Made by a program: the position numbers and the translations under genes
Source: Vibrio cidicii
Lineage (GTDB): Bacteria > Pseudomonadota > Gammaproteobacteria > Enterobacterales > Vibrionaceae
Length of the DNA stretch: 64,000 nt
Direction: 5' to 3'
Assembly (NCBI RefSeq): GCF_009763805.1
Contig: NZ_CP046804.1
Span: 2,108,001-2,172,000, forward strand
Shown here: positions 47,425-57,921 of the stretch, piece by piece
How the letters are laid out: the number at the start of each line of letters is the position of its first letter
Position numbering within the stretch: the stretch's first letter is position 1
Notes under the pieces: generated by a model
Database searches by the model: none
Told to the model about the DNA's origin: nothing
The model's input: the letters and a program-made list of their open reading frames with translations, nothing else

Positions 47425-49773
47425 ATGGAACAAGCTGAAATTCTCTCAATCGCAGAAAGGCTCATCCCGCTTTACAACGCGGAAGATTTTGATTTTGTCC
47501 TGAGTCAACTGACTGAGGGAGAACCGCCATCGGCTAAGTTATTGGTTAAGATGGAGCTTAACCGCATCATGGCGCCATGTAAGAAAAGTATCGACTTACG
47601 GGGTCGTGTACAAGGTGAATGCCGTGAATACGAGCTGGATGGTTTAAAACATTGGCTTGATGATGTCGCTTTTAATGCTTATCACAAAAACACCAAGAAA
47701 TTTGGTCGTTATACCGAAGGGGTATGGGAAGCATTAAGCAATACGCGCAATAGTTTCCGTGTTTTGGGCAAAAACACGCAGCAACAGGAAGGGCTCGGGT
47801 TAACGGATCCGGCCAGCCCTTACGAAGCAGAAACAATTTATCTTGGCTACGATCTCAAAAGACAAGAAAAACGCCTGCGCGTGCAGTCACAGGTGGAAAT
47901 AAAACTGGCTAAAGGCCAAGTTTTGCATGGTGTGAGCGTCGATCTCTCTAGCTCTGGTGCCAAATTCAAAGTGCCAAGTGCTTTTAGTTACAACCTCGGT
48001 GAAATTATCCAGATCTCCTTTTCCGAACTCGCCAAAACTTCGCAAGTGGCAAACATCGACAAAAAGTTGGAGTATCGCGTGCTTGCCGTCGAAGACTCTT
48101 ATGAGAACGATGCGGTTAAATTTCTACGTTGTCTGCGCCTAACCGAAACCAACATCATTGCTCGTGTGATCGATGAGTCACTAAGTAATTCAGCCAAACG
48201 GACTCGCCACGACAACCAGGACAAAATCATTCGTTCAAGAACGCGGGGATACGAGCACATCTATCTGAAGCACACCTGTAACCTGCCACTGTTTTTCCAA
48301 GGAAGTGAACTTAAACTGGCGATGATGACGCCAAACAATGCGCCGATTTGGAATTACTGGCACGATGAGCGAAAACAACAAGTCTTCGGCACCTTATTTA
48401 ACCCACAAAGAATGGAAATGTTGATTAAGGCTGGAGTGAAGGGAACGAGCAACGTCATCTACTCCTTCACTCATGAACATGAGAACAAGACATTCTTCTA
48501 TTCGATGCTGATGCCAGAAGCGACTCGAGAACAACGACAGCTTTTTTGGCATTTAGGAGCACGTCGTTCAAGCTGGCGCGCGTTTCGCATTTCCATCTTT
48601 GAGCTTTCAGACAAAGAGAAGCAGCAGTTGGCCTCTTTCTCTTCTGAGCTCGCCGATGCGTCAACCGCCCTCACCCACTGCGGTATTTTGCAAGAAATCG
48701 CCGATGACAGTGTGGGTGATGATTACCTATTTACCGAGAAACCTCGAATCCCTGCCAGCACCTTGAATACATTCCGTCACCCACGAAAGATCGTCGGCTC
48801 GCCCAAAGGGGTTTTCTTTGACGCAAAGTCAAGACGCAAAGAACCAAGATACAGCTTTCAATCGCCCCTGCTCTTAACTAAGAGTGACGGCTTACAAGCA
48901 CAGGGGAATACACTCGATTTATCCAAACGCGGGCTGAGTTTACAATTGAATGCACCTCTAGAGCTGATTGCTGGGGAGGAGGTTGAGGTTAATTACCTTG
49001 AACTGCAGCTGTATGATAAAAAACTGCCACTCGATAAAGTACCGTATCGAGTAATACGCGTCAGCCCTGATGGTCAACAAGTACAACTGGTGATTGACGA
49101 AAACAGTCAAACCATCAAAACCATCGCTTTTTTCAATAGTATTATTGAACACAACCAAGATAAGTTGATTGCTCAACAAGAGATCTTACCGAGCAATGAA
49201 CTACTGGAGTCGTTGCACAGTACATTGCTCTCCAAAATGGTGAGCACACCTATTTTTATCAGTAAAAATCCATCTGGTTATCGCACCAAAGCGATTGGGG
49301 TGAATTTTCCACTTGAAAAACACTTGATGCTACTGGCAAAGCTAGGCCACAAAGAGAACTTCTCTCTCGAGCCACTCTACAAAGGCCGCTCGAATACGCT
49401 GATTGCGAATCCGACCAAAAGGATCGACGGAGCAGAACCCGTTCACCACGAGATTTATATTGCCGTTACCAAATTCGGTGACAAGATCAAAGCCGTCCAG
49501 ACCAAGATGCCGATGGAATTCGACAGCGTCAAAGAGCGTATCCAATTTGTGAAAAAAGCGAAAATGTCTGGTGAGTTTTATGTGCTGAGGCTCTCCACCG
49601 CGCCGATTTTCAGCCCGATGACCTCATTGCTGCAAAAAGATCTGAACGATTTAGCCCACCTGAGTATGCACCAAGCCAGCAAACTGGAAAAAGAGCTCTC
49701 CACCTTGATGGGTTATTGTGAAATGGAAGACGTCACCGAAGAAGTACTGATTCGGCTTGAATTAAGCGATTAA
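47425..49773 (+). CDS. plzC: Double PilZ-domain cyclic-di-GMP-binding protein (PlzC type)
   Basis: A large cytoplasmic protein of about 782 residues with two PilZ domains that both keep the full c-di-GMP signature. The first is RQEKR at 146-150 with DLSSSG at 173-178; the second is RKEPR at 471-475 with DLSKRG at 498-503. The N-terminal 140 residues and the C-terminal 200 residues match no domain I can name. In V. cholerae the PilZ protein beside radA is PlzC, so I use that symbol. I start at the ATG at 47425, although no strong ribosome site is visible; a TTG at 47383 is in frame. A terminator shared with serB follows. Confidence 0.85.
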   Translation: MEQAEILSIAERLIPLYNAEDFDFVLSQLTEGEPPSAKLLVKMELNRIMAPCKKSIDLRGRVQGECREYELDGLKHWLDDVAFNAYHKNTKKFGRYTEGVWEALSNTRNSFRVLGKNTQQQEGLGLTDPASPYEAETIYLGYDLKRQEKRLRVQSQVEIKLAKGQVLHGVSVDLSSSGAKFKVPSAFSYNLGEIIQISFSELAKTSQVANIDKKLEYRVLAVEDSYENDAVKFLRCLRLTETNIIARVIDESLSNSAKRTRHDNQDKIIRSRTRGYEHIYLKHTCNLPLFFQGSELKLAMMTPNNAPIWNYWHDERKQQVFGTLFNPQRMEMLIKAGVKGTSNVIYSFTHEHENKTFFYSMLMPEATREQRQLFWHLGARRSSWRAFRISIFELSDKEKQQLASFSSELADASTALTHCGILQEIADDSVGDDYLFTEKPRIPASTLNTFRHPRKIVGSPKGVFFDAKSRRKEPRYSFQSPLLLTKSDGLQAQGNTLDLSKRGLSLQLNAPLELIAGEEVEVNYLELQLYDKKLPLDKVPYRVIRVSPDGQQVQLVIDENSQTIKTIAFFNSIIEHNQDKLIAQQEILPSNELLESLHSTLLSKMVSTPIFISKNPSGYRTKAIGVNFPLEKHLMLLAKLGHKENFSLEPLYKGRSNTLIANPTKRIDGAEPVHHEIYIAVTKFGDKIKAVQTKMPMEFDSVKERIQFVKKAKMSGEFYVLRLSTAPIFSPMTSLLQKDLNDLAHLSMHQASKLEKELSTLMGYCEMEDVTEEVLIRLELSD

Positions 49774-49783
49774 AACTCATATA

Positions 49784-49812
49784 CAACAAGGAGCGATGAA
49801 TGCTCCTTGTTG
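49784..49812. terminator. Bidirectional terminator, plzC / serB
   Basis: AACAAGGAGC (49785-49794) pairs perfectly with GCTCCTTGTT (49802-49811), loop GATGAAT, between convergent genes. Confidence 0.85.
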
Positions 49813-49832
49813 TTTAGAGAATGCTCAATCGA

Positions 49833-50813
49833 CTAAGGCTTACTTTGCCAACTGATTTTTTGCTGCCGCGCCAATACACCAGACAAAATACACACAATGC
49901 CACCTAAACCAGCAAAGCGCACCGCATTTTGTGCCTGCTTTTCTACTTTGGGTTTGGCATGATAGGCAATTCCCAGCCCAGCCGCCTGCATCATCACCAA
50001 ATCATTGGCACCATCGCCGACAGCAATCGTGTTGTGCATTTCGACGTCATATTTCTCGGCAAGCTCGATGAGAATATCGGCTTTGGTTTGCGCCGAAACC
50101 ACCTCGCCCAACACCTTCCCCGTCAACCGTCCGTCAATAATTTCTAGTTGGTTAGATTGGGCATGATCTAAACCCAAATTCTGCTTTAAATGATCAGAAA
50201 AATAGGTGAATCCACCTGAGGCAATCGCCGTCTTCCAACCAAACGCTTTTAAGGTGTTGATAAGCTCAGGCAAATCCGGCATTAAAGGCAACTGCGCGCG
50301 CACGCTTTCCAGAATCGACTCATCAGCGCCTTGCAACTTTCCGACACGAGCTCGCAAGCTCTGCTCAAAATCCAGCTCGCCCTGCATAGCCCGTTCGGTG
50401 ACTTCAGCAACTTCATCGCCTACGCCCGCCAACTTAGCGATTTCATCAATGCATTCAATTTGAATGGCGGTGGAATCCATATCCAGAACAATCAACCCCG
50501 GTTTGGAGAGATCGGGAACATCTTGCAAATTGGCGTAATCAATTCGTAAGCCTTGCAAGATGGTTTCATGTTCTGCAGTCAGTTCGCCCGCCATCAGCGC
50601 CACCTCGTAGCGCCCGACTTTCCAAGTATCGATGATCGGGTTATACATACCGGTAAAAAAATCGATATCCTCAAAATGTCCCGGAGCCAAGTACTCCGCA
50701 TACATCAGCCAGCTGGCTTTGTTTTTATCCAGTTGTGTAGCAAATCGAGTTTCTGGCAAACGAGTCAAAAGTTGGGTATGCCTTCTCAGCGGCAATGTCT
50801 TTAGCGCTTCCAT
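49833..50813 (-). CDS. serB: Phosphoserine phosphatase
   Basis: SerB makes serine from phosphoserine, the last step of serine synthesis. The 326-residue protein has an N-terminal ACT-like regulatory region and a C-terminal HAD phosphatase (about 105-310). The catalytic motif is LIVLDMDSTAIQIECIDEIAKLAG (nucleophile and acid/base aspartates), then SGGFTYFSDHLK and AVGDGANDLVMMQAAGLGIAYHAKP. The gene is divergent from ytjB, as in E. coli, with the serB start close to the ytjB frame. Confidence 0.95.
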   Translation of the reverse strand: MEALKTLPLRRHTQLLTRLPETRFATQLDKNKASWLMYAEYLAPGHFEDIDFFTGMYNPIIDTWKVGRYEVALMAGELTAEHETILQGLRIDYANLQDVPDLSKPGLIVLDMDSTAIQIECIDEIAKLAGVGDEVAEVTERAMQGELDFEQSLRARVGKLQGADESILESVRAQLPLMPDLPELINTLKAFGWKTAIASGGFTYFSDHLKQNLGLDHAQSNQLEIIDGRLTGKVLGEVVSAQTKADILIELAEKYDVEMHNTIAVGDGANDLVMMQAAGLGIAYHAKPKVEKQAQNAVRFAGLGGIVCILSGVLARQQKISWQSKP

Positions 50814-50915
50814 GAATCTAATCCTTTGTGAACCTTGGCAAACGTTAACCTATTGCAATTTGAAAAGGCAAGCCCCAAACTGGCATTTGTTCGCGAATCA
50901 AAGTTAGTGCTAGAT

Positions 50916-51515
50916 ATGAAAGAGTCTCTTTTTTCACTGCGTAATGCCTTACGCGTTGTCGCGCTGATCATTTTAGGGGTGATGTTTTTCATCACCATCA
51001 AAAATAGCGTGGTGATCAGCAAGGGGAATGAACGCATCCAGGCGCAACAACTGGAAACCTTAACCAAAGTGTTAAGCTCTCAGGCTGCCCTTTCGGCCAG
51101 TGATATGATTGTGCAAAAAGATCAGGAACAGTTGCTCAAATTAACCAATCAGTTAGCAAAAGAACGTTTGGTCTTTGATGCCACCATTTACGACGCAGAA
51201 GGCATCCGTCTCGCTTCCAGCGAAAAAGCGCTGACGGTGCGTGAGGTGTTGGGACTGGATACGCCGCTAGCAACAGCGGGTATTGGACGCCAACAGTTGG
51301 TCGAACCCGTTTATGCCGATAACAGCATCATCGGTTTTATCCGCATCACGTTTGAGACTGGCAAAGTGACGGCAATTTCTGATCATCACTACCGTAAAAG
51401 TGACCGCTATATGTTTTTGATGATCTTGATGAGTTTCGTCGGCGGCATGCTCTTTATTCTCATCCTGCGCAAAAAGCCGCAGCCTAAAGTCGAGAAACCT
51501 GTTACTCACTCATAA
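50916..51515 (+). CDS. ytjB: YtjB/Smp family membrane protein
   Basis: An inner-membrane protein of about 199 residues with one helix near the N-terminus (VVALIILGVMFFITI), a periplasmic domain of about 120 residues (FDATIYDAEGIRLASSEKALTVREVLG is typical of the family), and a second helix near the C-terminus (YMFLMILMSFVGGMLFILILR). The family is found beside serB in enteric bacteria and vibrios; its function is not known. The frame is open from a TTG at 50835, but the promoter must fit in the 22-base gap to serB if that were the start, so I prefer the ATG at 50916. The start is uncertain. Confidence 0.75.
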   Translation: MKESLFSLRNALRVVALIILGVMFFITIKNSVVISKGNERIQAQQLETLTKVLSSQAALSASDMIVQKDQEQLLKLTNQLAKERLVFDATIYDAEGIRLASSEKALTVREVLGLDTPLATAGIGRQQLVEPVYADNSIIGFIRITFETGKVTAISDHHYRKSDRYMFLMILMSFVGGMLFILILRKKPQPKVEKPVTHS

Positions 51516-51526
51516 AGATCCATAAA

Positions 51527-51554
51527 AAAGAGCCTGCGTTTTCGCAGGCTCTTT
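51527..51554. terminator. Bidirectional terminator, ytjB / deoD
   Basis: AAAGAGCCTGCG (51527-51538), loop TTTT, CGCAGGCTCTTT (51543-51554): a perfect 12-bp stem between convergent genes. Confidence 0.9.
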
Positions 51555-51581
51555 GATATTGCGTTGTAAAATCTAAAGCAC

Positions 51582-52301
51582 TTACTCAGCATCACCTAGC
51601 AGTACAGAGTCCAACGCGATGATCATCATATCGTTGAAGGTGTTCTGACGCTCTTCCGAGGTGGTTTGCTCACCAGTTTTGATGTGGTCAGACACAGTAC
51701 AAATCGTCAATGCTTTCGCGCCGTATTCTGCAGCAACGCCGTAGATACCCGCCGCTTCCATCTCCACACCCACGATGCCGTATTTATCCATCACGTCGAA
51801 CATATCTGGATCTGGCGTGTAGAACAGTTCAGCTGAGAATAGGTTACCCACTTTTACATCGATACCACGCGCTTTCGCCGCTTCTTCAGCGGCTTTAACC
51901 ATTTTGTAATCCGCGATAGCAGCAAAGTCATGACCTTTGAAGCGGATGCGATTCACTTTGGAATCCGTACACGCGCCCATACCGATCACCACATCACGCA
52001 CTTTGATCGCTTCGCTCACTGCGCCACAGCTACCTACGCGAATGATTTTCTTCACGCCGTAGTCTTTGATAAGTTCAGTCGCATAAATAGAGCAAGATGG
52101 GATGCCCATACCATGACCCATAACCGATACTTTACGACCTTTGTAAGTACCAGTGAAACCGAACATATTACGTACATCACACACTTGAACCACGTCTTCT
52201 AGAAACGTCTCTGCGATGTATTTTGCACGTAGTGGGTCACCAGGCATCAGAACGACGTCTGCAAAATCACCCATTTCAGCATTAATATGCGGAGTTGCCA
52301 T
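51582..52301 (-). CDS. deoD: Purine-nucleoside phosphorylase DeoD
   Basis: DeoD splits purine (deoxy)nucleosides with phosphate to base and (deoxy)ribose-1-phosphate. The 239-residue protein has the hexameric PNP signature [34 protein letters not shown], and [18 protein letters not shown] with the sugar-binding Met/Glu. The C-terminal catalytic [10 protein letters not shown] is present (Asp in SDH). The start is the ATG at 52301, with AAGGAAA upstream. Last gene of the deoC-deoA-deoB-deoD run; about 100 bases separate it from the deoB stop. Confidence 0.96.
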   Translation of the reverse strand: MATPHINAEMGDFADVVLMPGDPLRAKYIAETFLEDVVQVCDVRNMFGFTGTYKGRKVSVMGHGMGIPSCSIYATELIKDYGVKKIIRVGSCGAVSEAIKVRDVVIGMGACTDSKVNRIRFKGHDFAAIADYKMVKAAEEAAKARGIDVKVGNLFSAELFYTPDPDMFDVMDKYGIVGVEMEAAGIYGVAAEYGAKALTICTVSDHIKTGEQTTSEERQNTFNDMMIIALDSVLLGDAE

Positions 52302-52404
52302 GTTTTTGTTTCCTTGTTTTTCATTCACAAAAGACTTGCTTTGTATTCGCAAAAGAATAGAGAGGCACACCTCTCTATTCAATAAGTTCCATTATAGCTC
52401 TGGA

Positions 52405-53625
52405 TTAGAGAAAGTTTTTGCCGTAATCCATTGGCGATGTGCCAAAGTAGCTCGCCAGTGTTTGGCCAATATCCGCGAACGTTTCGCGGCGACCCAATGA
52501 GCCCGCAGGGACTTTTTGACCATAGACAAGCACTGGAATGTGCTCGCGAGTGTGGTCGGTGCCCGGCCAAGTTGGGTCGCAGCCGTGGTCGGCCGTGAGG
52601 ATAAGGATGTCGTCTTCTTGCATCAATTCCATCACTTCGTGGATGCGACCATCGAAGTACTCCAGCGCGGCAGCGTAACCCGCCACATCGCGGCGGTGGC
52701 CGTAAGCAGAGTCGAAATCAACGAAGTTGGTGAAGACGATGGTGTTATCACCCGCCGCTTTAATTTGCTCAAGTGTCGCTTCAAAAAGCGCTGGAATGCC
52801 CGTCGCTTTGACTTTTTTGGTGATACCGCAGTTGGCGTAGATATCGGCAATCTTACCAATAGAGACCACTTGGCCTTGTTTTTCCTCAGCCAACTTTTGC
52901 AGAACGGTCGCTGATGGCGGCTCAACAGAAAGATCGCGACGATTACCGGTACGCTCAAACTGACCTTTACCCGGGCCAATGAACGGACGCGCAATCACAC
53001 GACCGATGTTGTAGTCTGCTAGCTCTTCACGAGCGATTTGGCAAAGCTCAAGTAGGCGTTCTAGACCGAATGTCTCTTCGTGACAGGCGATTTGGAATAC
53101 CGAGTCCGCAGAGGTGTAAAAAATTGGCTTGCCCGTTCTCATGTGCTCCTCACCAAGGTCATCAAGCACTTGTGTACCTGACGCATGGCAGTTGCCGAGG
53201 AAACCATCAATGCCAGCACGGGCAAGAATGCGATCAGTCAGCTCTTTCGGGAAGCTGTTTGCTTTGTCAGTGAAGTAACCCCATTCAAACAAAACAGGGA
53301 CGCCAGCAATTTCCCAGTGACCAGACGGTGTGTCTTTACCAGAAGAAAGCTCCGCGGCATGGCCGTACGCGCCAATAATCTCCGCATTGGCATCCAAACC
53401 TGGAGCAAAACGACCAGTTGACTCTTTGTGCGCCATTGCCAAGCCCAGTTTGGACAGATTTGGCAGACGAAGAGCCCCTTGACGCTTGTCATTGTTTGCC
53501 AAGCCTTGCTCACACTGGTCCGCAATATGGCCCAGTGTATCGGCCCCCACATCGCCAAACTGCTCGGCATCCGCCGTTGCACCAATACCAAAAGAATCCA
53601 GTACTAAAATAAATGCTCTTTTCAT
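52405..53625 (-). CDS. deoB: Phosphopentomutase DeoB
   Basis: DeoB interconverts (deoxy)ribose-1- and -5-phosphate with Mn2+. The 406-residue protein of the alkaline-phosphatase superfamily starts [20 protein letters not shown] and keeps the metal-binding DTPSGHWE and [20 protein letters not shown]. The start is the ATG at 53625, with GAGGAAG upstream; the frame is open for 16 further codons but without similarity. It follows deoA with 54 bases between. Confidence 0.96.
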   Translation of the reverse strand: MKRAFILVLDSFGIGATADAEQFGDVGADTLGHIADQCEQGLANNDKRQGALRLPNLSKLGLAMAHKESTGRFAPGLDANAEIIGAYGHAAELSSGKDTPSGHWEIAGVPVLFEWGYFTDKANSFPKELTDRILARAGIDGFLGNCHASGTQVLDDLGEEHMRTGKPIFYTSADSVFQIACHEETFGLERLLELCQIAREELADYNIGRVIARPFIGPGKGQFERTGNRRDLSVEPPSATVLQKLAEEKQGQVVSIGKIADIYANCGITKKVKATGIPALFEATLEQIKAAGDNTIVFTNFVDFDSAYGHRRDVAGYAAALEYFDGRIHEVMELMQEDDILILTADHGCDPTWPGTDHTREHIPVLVYGQKVPAGSLGRRETFADIGQTLASYFGTSPMDYGKNFL

Positions 53626-53679
53626 TGCTTCTTCCTCAGGCCTGCCGGTACGCAAATGTGCAAGCAGGCCCAATAGTCA

Positions 53680-55008
53680 TTAAATATCTTCTTCGCGAAT
53701 CAGGCCGTAAACATCAGGAGTTGGTACGTAGTCGCCACCCACTTTAATCGCCGCTTGCAGCGCATTTGCCGCTTCTTGCCATTGCGCTTCGCTACGCGCA
53801 TGAATCACCGCCAAAGGCTTGTTACTGTCTGCAACTTCACCCAAACGGATGAAGCTATCAAAGCCAACCGCATAATCGATGCTGTCGGTCGCAACGCGGC
53901 GTCCACCGCCCATCGCAACCACCGCCATACCGATGGCACGTGTATCCATTGCCGACACCACGCCGCTCTCTTTGGCATAAACCGGCTTGACGATTTCCGC
54001 CTTATCTAAGTAGTGATCGTAGTTGTCGATAAAGTCCGCAGGGCCGCCCAAACCAGCCACCATTTTGCCAAAACACTCGGCGGCTTTGCCGTTATCCAAC
54101 ACCGCCATCAACTTCGCGCGCGCTTCATCGGTATCTTGCGCCAGCTTACCTAGCACCAACATTTCCGCACACAGCGCTAACGTCACTTCGAGCAAACGAG
54201 GATTGCGGTACTCTCCTTTGAGGAATTGCACCGCTTCGCGCACTTCCAGCGCATTTCCCGCCGATGAGGCCAACACTTGGTTCATGTCGGTAAGAATGGC
54301 GGTGGTTTTAGTGCCCGCACCATTGGCCACGGCAACAATCGATTTCGCCAGCTCTTGTGACGCTTGGTAGGTTGGCATAAAGGCACCAGAGCCCACTTTC
54401 ACGTCCATCACCAGTGATTCAAGGCCAGCAGCCAGCTTCTTCGACAAGATGGAAGCGGTGATCAGCGAGATGTTGTCCACCGTCGCCGTAATGTCACGCG
54501 TGGCATAAACACGTTTGTCTGCTGGTGCAAGATCGCCCGTTTGGCCGATGATCGCCACGCCAGCATCTTTAGTTACTTGACCGAAAACATCATTGCTTGG
54601 GGTGATGTTGTAGCCCGGAATCGCTTCCAGTTTGTCCAAGGTGCCGCCAGTATGGCCAAGGCCACGACCAGAAATCATTGGCACGAAACCACCACATGCA
54701 GCCACCATAGGGCCAAGCATCAGTGAGGTCACATCGCCCACACCGCCAGTGGAGTGTTTATCGACAATAGGGCCACCGAAATTCATGTGGCTCCAGTCGA
54801 TCACCATGCCGGAATCGCGCATGGCACACGTCAGTGCGATGCGTTCAGGCATGGTCATTTCATTAAAGAAAATCGTCATAGCAAAGGCCGCAATCTGACC
54901 TTCAGACACGGTATTTTTCGCCACGCCTTGAATGAAAAAGTGAATTTCATCGGCAGTCAGCACTTCGCCATCACGTTTTTTACGAATAATTTCTTGAGGT
55001 AAATACAT
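53680..55008 (-). CDS. deoA: Thymidine phosphorylase DeoA
   Basis: DeoA splits thymidine and deoxyuridine to base and deoxyribose-1-phosphate. The 442-residue dimeric enzyme has the family signature [21 protein letters not shown] and the conserved [10 protein letters not shown] (phosphate site), plus [13 protein letters not shown]. The start [17 protein letters not shown] fits homologues. It sits between deoC and deoB in the deo run. Confidence 0.96.
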   Translation of the reverse strand: MYLPQEIIRKKRDGEVLTADEIHFFIQGVAKNTVSEGQIAAFAMTIFFNEMTMPERIALTCAMRDSGMVIDWSHMNFGGPIVDKHSTGGVGDVTSLMLGPMVAACGGFVPMISGRGLGHTGGTLDKLEAIPGYNITPSNDVFGQVTKDAGVAIIGQTGDLAPADKRVYATRDITATVDNISLITASILSKKLAAGLESLVMDVKVGSGAFMPTYQASQELAKSIVAVANGAGTKTTAILTDMNQVLASSAGNALEVREAVQFLKGEYRNPRLLEVTLALCAEMLVLGKLAQDTDEARAKLMAVLDNGKAAECFGKMVAGLGGPADFIDNYDHYLDKAEIVKPVYAKESGVVSAMDTRAIGMAVVAMGGGRRVATDSIDYAVGFDSFIRLGEVADSNKPLAVIHARSEAQWQEAANALQAAIKVGGDYVPTPDVYGLIREEDI

Positions 55009-55100
55009 TAGAGCCTCCCAAGCTCAAAATGAGCCGTGGTAACAGTAGAGTAAGAAGGTTGCGTGGCGCAAAACGCGCCACGCTCAGACATTTATTAGAA

Positions 55101-55877
55101 TTAGTACGCCGCAGGATCGGCGACTTGGTCTGTCACTTCTAATGTATTGAGTAGATTGGTTAGCAAGCTAGATGCACCAAAACGGTAGTGCATATTATCC
55201 GCCCAGTCAGCACCTAGGATCTCATCTGCCATTGCTAAGTAAGCCGCAGCGTCTTCCGCAGTACGCACTCCGCCAGCTGGCTTGAAGCCCACTTTTTCAG
55301 CCACACCCATGTCACGAATAACTTCGAGCATCATACGTGCATATTCTGGGGTTGCGTTGACTGGCACTTTACCCGTTGAGGTTTTGATAAAGTCGGCACC
55401 CGCTTCAATACAGATTTGCGATGCTTTCTTAATCAGTGCTTCTTCTTTGAGCTCACCGGTTTCGATGATCACTTTCAGAAGAATATTGCCACAGGCTTCT
55501 TTACATTGCTTAACCAGTTCAAAGCCGACTTTTTCATCACCAGCGATCAGCGCGCGGTATGGAAATACGACGTCAACTTCATCGGCACCGTAAGCAACTG
55601 CGGCTTTGGTTTCTGCCACAGCGATAGCGATATCGTCGTTACCGTGTGGGAAGTTGGTTACGGTCGCTATGCGAACCTCTGGTGTACCTTGCTCACGAAG
55701 TGTCTTCTTAGCAATAGGAATAAAGCGAGGGTAAATACAGATCGCAGCCGTGTTACCTACAGGCGTTTTGGCGTCATGACAAAGCTTGATGACTTTCGCA
55801 TCCGTGTCATCGTCATTTAGCGTGGTTAGGTCCATAAGTTTCAGTGCACGTAGTGCTGCTGCTTTTAAATCGCTCAT
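55101..55877 (-). CDS. deoC: Deoxyribose-phosphate aldolase DeoC
   Basis: DeoC cleaves deoxyribose-5-phosphate to acetaldehyde and glyceraldehyde-3-phosphate. The 258-residue class I aldolase has the Schiff-base lysine in [12 protein letters not shown] and the second lysine in [15 protein letters not shown]. It is the first gene of the deo run. The upstream region (more than 500 bases to nupC) has no gene; a TATAAT-like element on the minus strand lies at 56240-56245, but I see no convincing -35. Confidence 0.96.
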   Translation of the reverse strand: MSDLKAAALRALKLMDLTTLNDDDTDAKVIKLCHDAKTPVGNTAAICIYPRFIPIAKKTLREQGTPEVRIATVTNFPHGNDDIAIAVAETKAAVAYGADEVDVVFPYRALIAGDEKVGFELVKQCKEACGNILLKVIIETGELKEEALIKKASQICIEAGADFIKTSTGKVPVNATPEYARMMLEVIRDMGVAEKVGFKPAGGVRTAEDAAAYLAMADEILGADWADNMHYRFGASSLLTNLLNTLEVTDQVADPAAY

Positions 55878-56452
55878 TTCTATCTCCGATCAATATTCAA
55901 AAATTTTACTACTCAGCCCCTTTTCCCTGTTTCTGCTCACCTCAAAAGCAAACAGCAACTCAGTAAAAAGGTCTTTGCTAAACAGTCATTGATGAACGGA
56001 CTTGGTTCCCTGAAGACTCGGCAGTCATTACTTGCCAATTGCTATCCTTGTCACCGCACAGTACCAATTTGGCCTATGGCACAACAATCTATGATTGCGG
56101 TGTCTTTTTATCTGCACTTGGCGCCACCCACTCTATCAGCTTAGCTAACCAAGGCAGAGAGTATCGGGCAATTCATTTGCCCAAAACATATCTATTCAGA
56201 TGAGCGATGAAACGTCCTGCCTCGTCCCTCTTCTGTGATTACTACATTATAGATATTCATCGCAAAACTGTAGCACCAAATAGAGCGCAAACGGTTTGTA
56301 TCTCAAAAAAACTCAGCCTCGACGCCCATGACGATTCGCTCTCACAGAGCCCATTTCATTCACTGTGGCGCAAAAACTGAAAACGCCCCGCAGCAATCTC
56401 TTGCTACGGGGCGAAATTAAACGGCGTCTATAAATACTGTCTCTTAACTAAC
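55878..56452. other. nupC-deoC intergenic region (575 bp)
   Basis: The nupC terminator lies at the right end: CGCCCCG with CGGGGCG and inner AGCAA/TTGCT at 56384-56413, with T-rich sequence after it on the minus strand. The rest should contain the deo promoter and CytR/DeoR/CRP control sites, but only a minus-strand TATAAT (near 56240) and a poor CRP-like TGTGATTACTAC are visible. I find no gene or RNA in it. Confidence 0.6.
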
Positions 56453-57716
56453 TTAGAAAGACAGGAAGAAGCCAGCGATGGTCGCTGCCATCAGGTTAGA
56501 TAGCGTACCCGCTGCAACCGCTTTAACACCCATACGAGCGATGTCGTGACGACGGTTTGGCGCTAGGCCACCTAGACCACCCAGTAGAATTGCGATAGAA
56601 GAAAGGTTCGCAAAACCACACAGAGCGAAAGAGATGATTGCAGCAGTCTTAGTAGACATCACTGCACCCGTTGCCGCAACAACTTGTGCGTTTCTCACCA
56701 ACGTAAGGAACAAAGTTTAGGTACGCAACGAACTCGTTCACCACCAGTTTTTGACCGATGAAAGAACCCGCTAGTGTTGCTTCTTCCCATGGCACACCAA
56801 TTAGGAATGCAAGTGGAGAGAAGATGTAGCCTAGGATGATTTCTAGCGTCAGTTCAGGCATACCGAACCAACCACCAACACCACCAAGGATACCGTTGAT
56901 CAGAGCGATCAAACCGATGAATGCCAATAGCATTGCACCTACGTTCAGTGCAAGTTGCAAACCAACAGATGCGCCGCCAGCAGCTGCATCGATTACGTTT
57001 GCAGGCTTGTCGTCACCGCCGTCGATCTCAGCGCCAAGATCTTCTTTTGGCGTATCAACTTCAGGTTTGATGATTTTTGCGAACAGTAGACCACCCGGTG
57101 CCGCCATGAATGATGCCGCAACTAGGTACTCTAGAGGAACACCCATTGATGCGTAACCAGCCAGTACACCACCAGCAACAGAAGCAAGACCACCACACAT
57201 TACGGCAAACAGTTCAGATTGCGTCATGTGAGGAACAAACGGACGAACCACAAGTGGCGCTTCAGTTTGACCTACGAAAATGTTTGCAGCAGCAGACATT
57301 GACTCGGCGCGAGACGTGCCCAGTGCTTTCTGCAGGCCACCACCAAGGATCTTGATAACCCACTGCATCACACCAATGTAGTAAAGTACAGAGATAAGTG
57401 CTGAGAAGAAAATCAGTGTTGGTAGTACTTGGAAGGCAAAAATAAAGCCGATACCGTCAACTGAAAAGTTAACTAGGCTGCCGAACAAGAAACCAGTACC
57501 GTCTTTACCGAAGTCGATAACGCTTTGAACACCAGCAGAGAAACCTGCTAGTAGATCACGACCCCATGGTACGTAAAGAACGAAACCACCGATGATAAAT
57601 TGGATAGCAAAAGCGCCACCCACAGTTCTTAGATTGATAGCTTTGCGGTTGTCAGACAGTAAGAATGCAATTCCTAGCAATACTGCCATGCCGACTAGGC
57701 TCATAAACAGGCTCAT
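56453..57716 (-). pseudogene. nupC: NupC-family nucleoside:cation symporter, apparent one-base frameshift
   Basis: A concentrative nucleoside transporter (CNT/NupC family). The first frame (355 codons) carries helices 1-8 with [29 protein letters not shown] and [14 protein letters not shown], and ends wrongly after [11 protein letters not shown]. The second frame continues with [34 protein letters not shown], the conserved CNT C-terminal motif. Deleting one base from GTTTC at 56690-56694 (plus strand) joins them as [15 protein letters not shown] (420 residues). It lies upstream of the deo genes on the same strand, an apt partner for nucleoside breakdown. A perfect CRP site stands upstream. 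Confidence 0.88.
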
Positions 57717-57861
57717 AGTTTATGACTTCCTTATTAAGTTATTTATTGGCGTGTTACAAAATGGAGCTATAAAGCGGAGGCAATTATACTCACGCCTCAA
57801 CAATTAAAGTAATGCCACCTTCACACTTTCCCATCAGACTCGGTGCAAATTCACTTTTGTT

Positions 57862-57877
57862 TGTGAGTATCTTCACA
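57862..57877. promoter_or_regulatory. CRP site upstream of nupC
   Basis: TGTGAGTATCTTCACA is an exact match to TGTGA-N6-TCACA. A minus-strand TATAAT (plus ATTATA at 57783-57788) lies between it and the nupC start, so the site would sit about 90 bases upstream of that start point. nupC is cAMP-CRP controlled in E. coli. Confidence 0.6.
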
Positions 57878-57921
57878 ATAATATACAAAACATCATATTG
57901 TTTGAGTGGGAATGTTAGATT

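Noticed and set aside
56453..56713. Separate short membrane-protein gene downstream of nupC
   Set aside because: It encodes only the conserved C-terminal helices of the CNT family and rejoins nupC after removal of one base.
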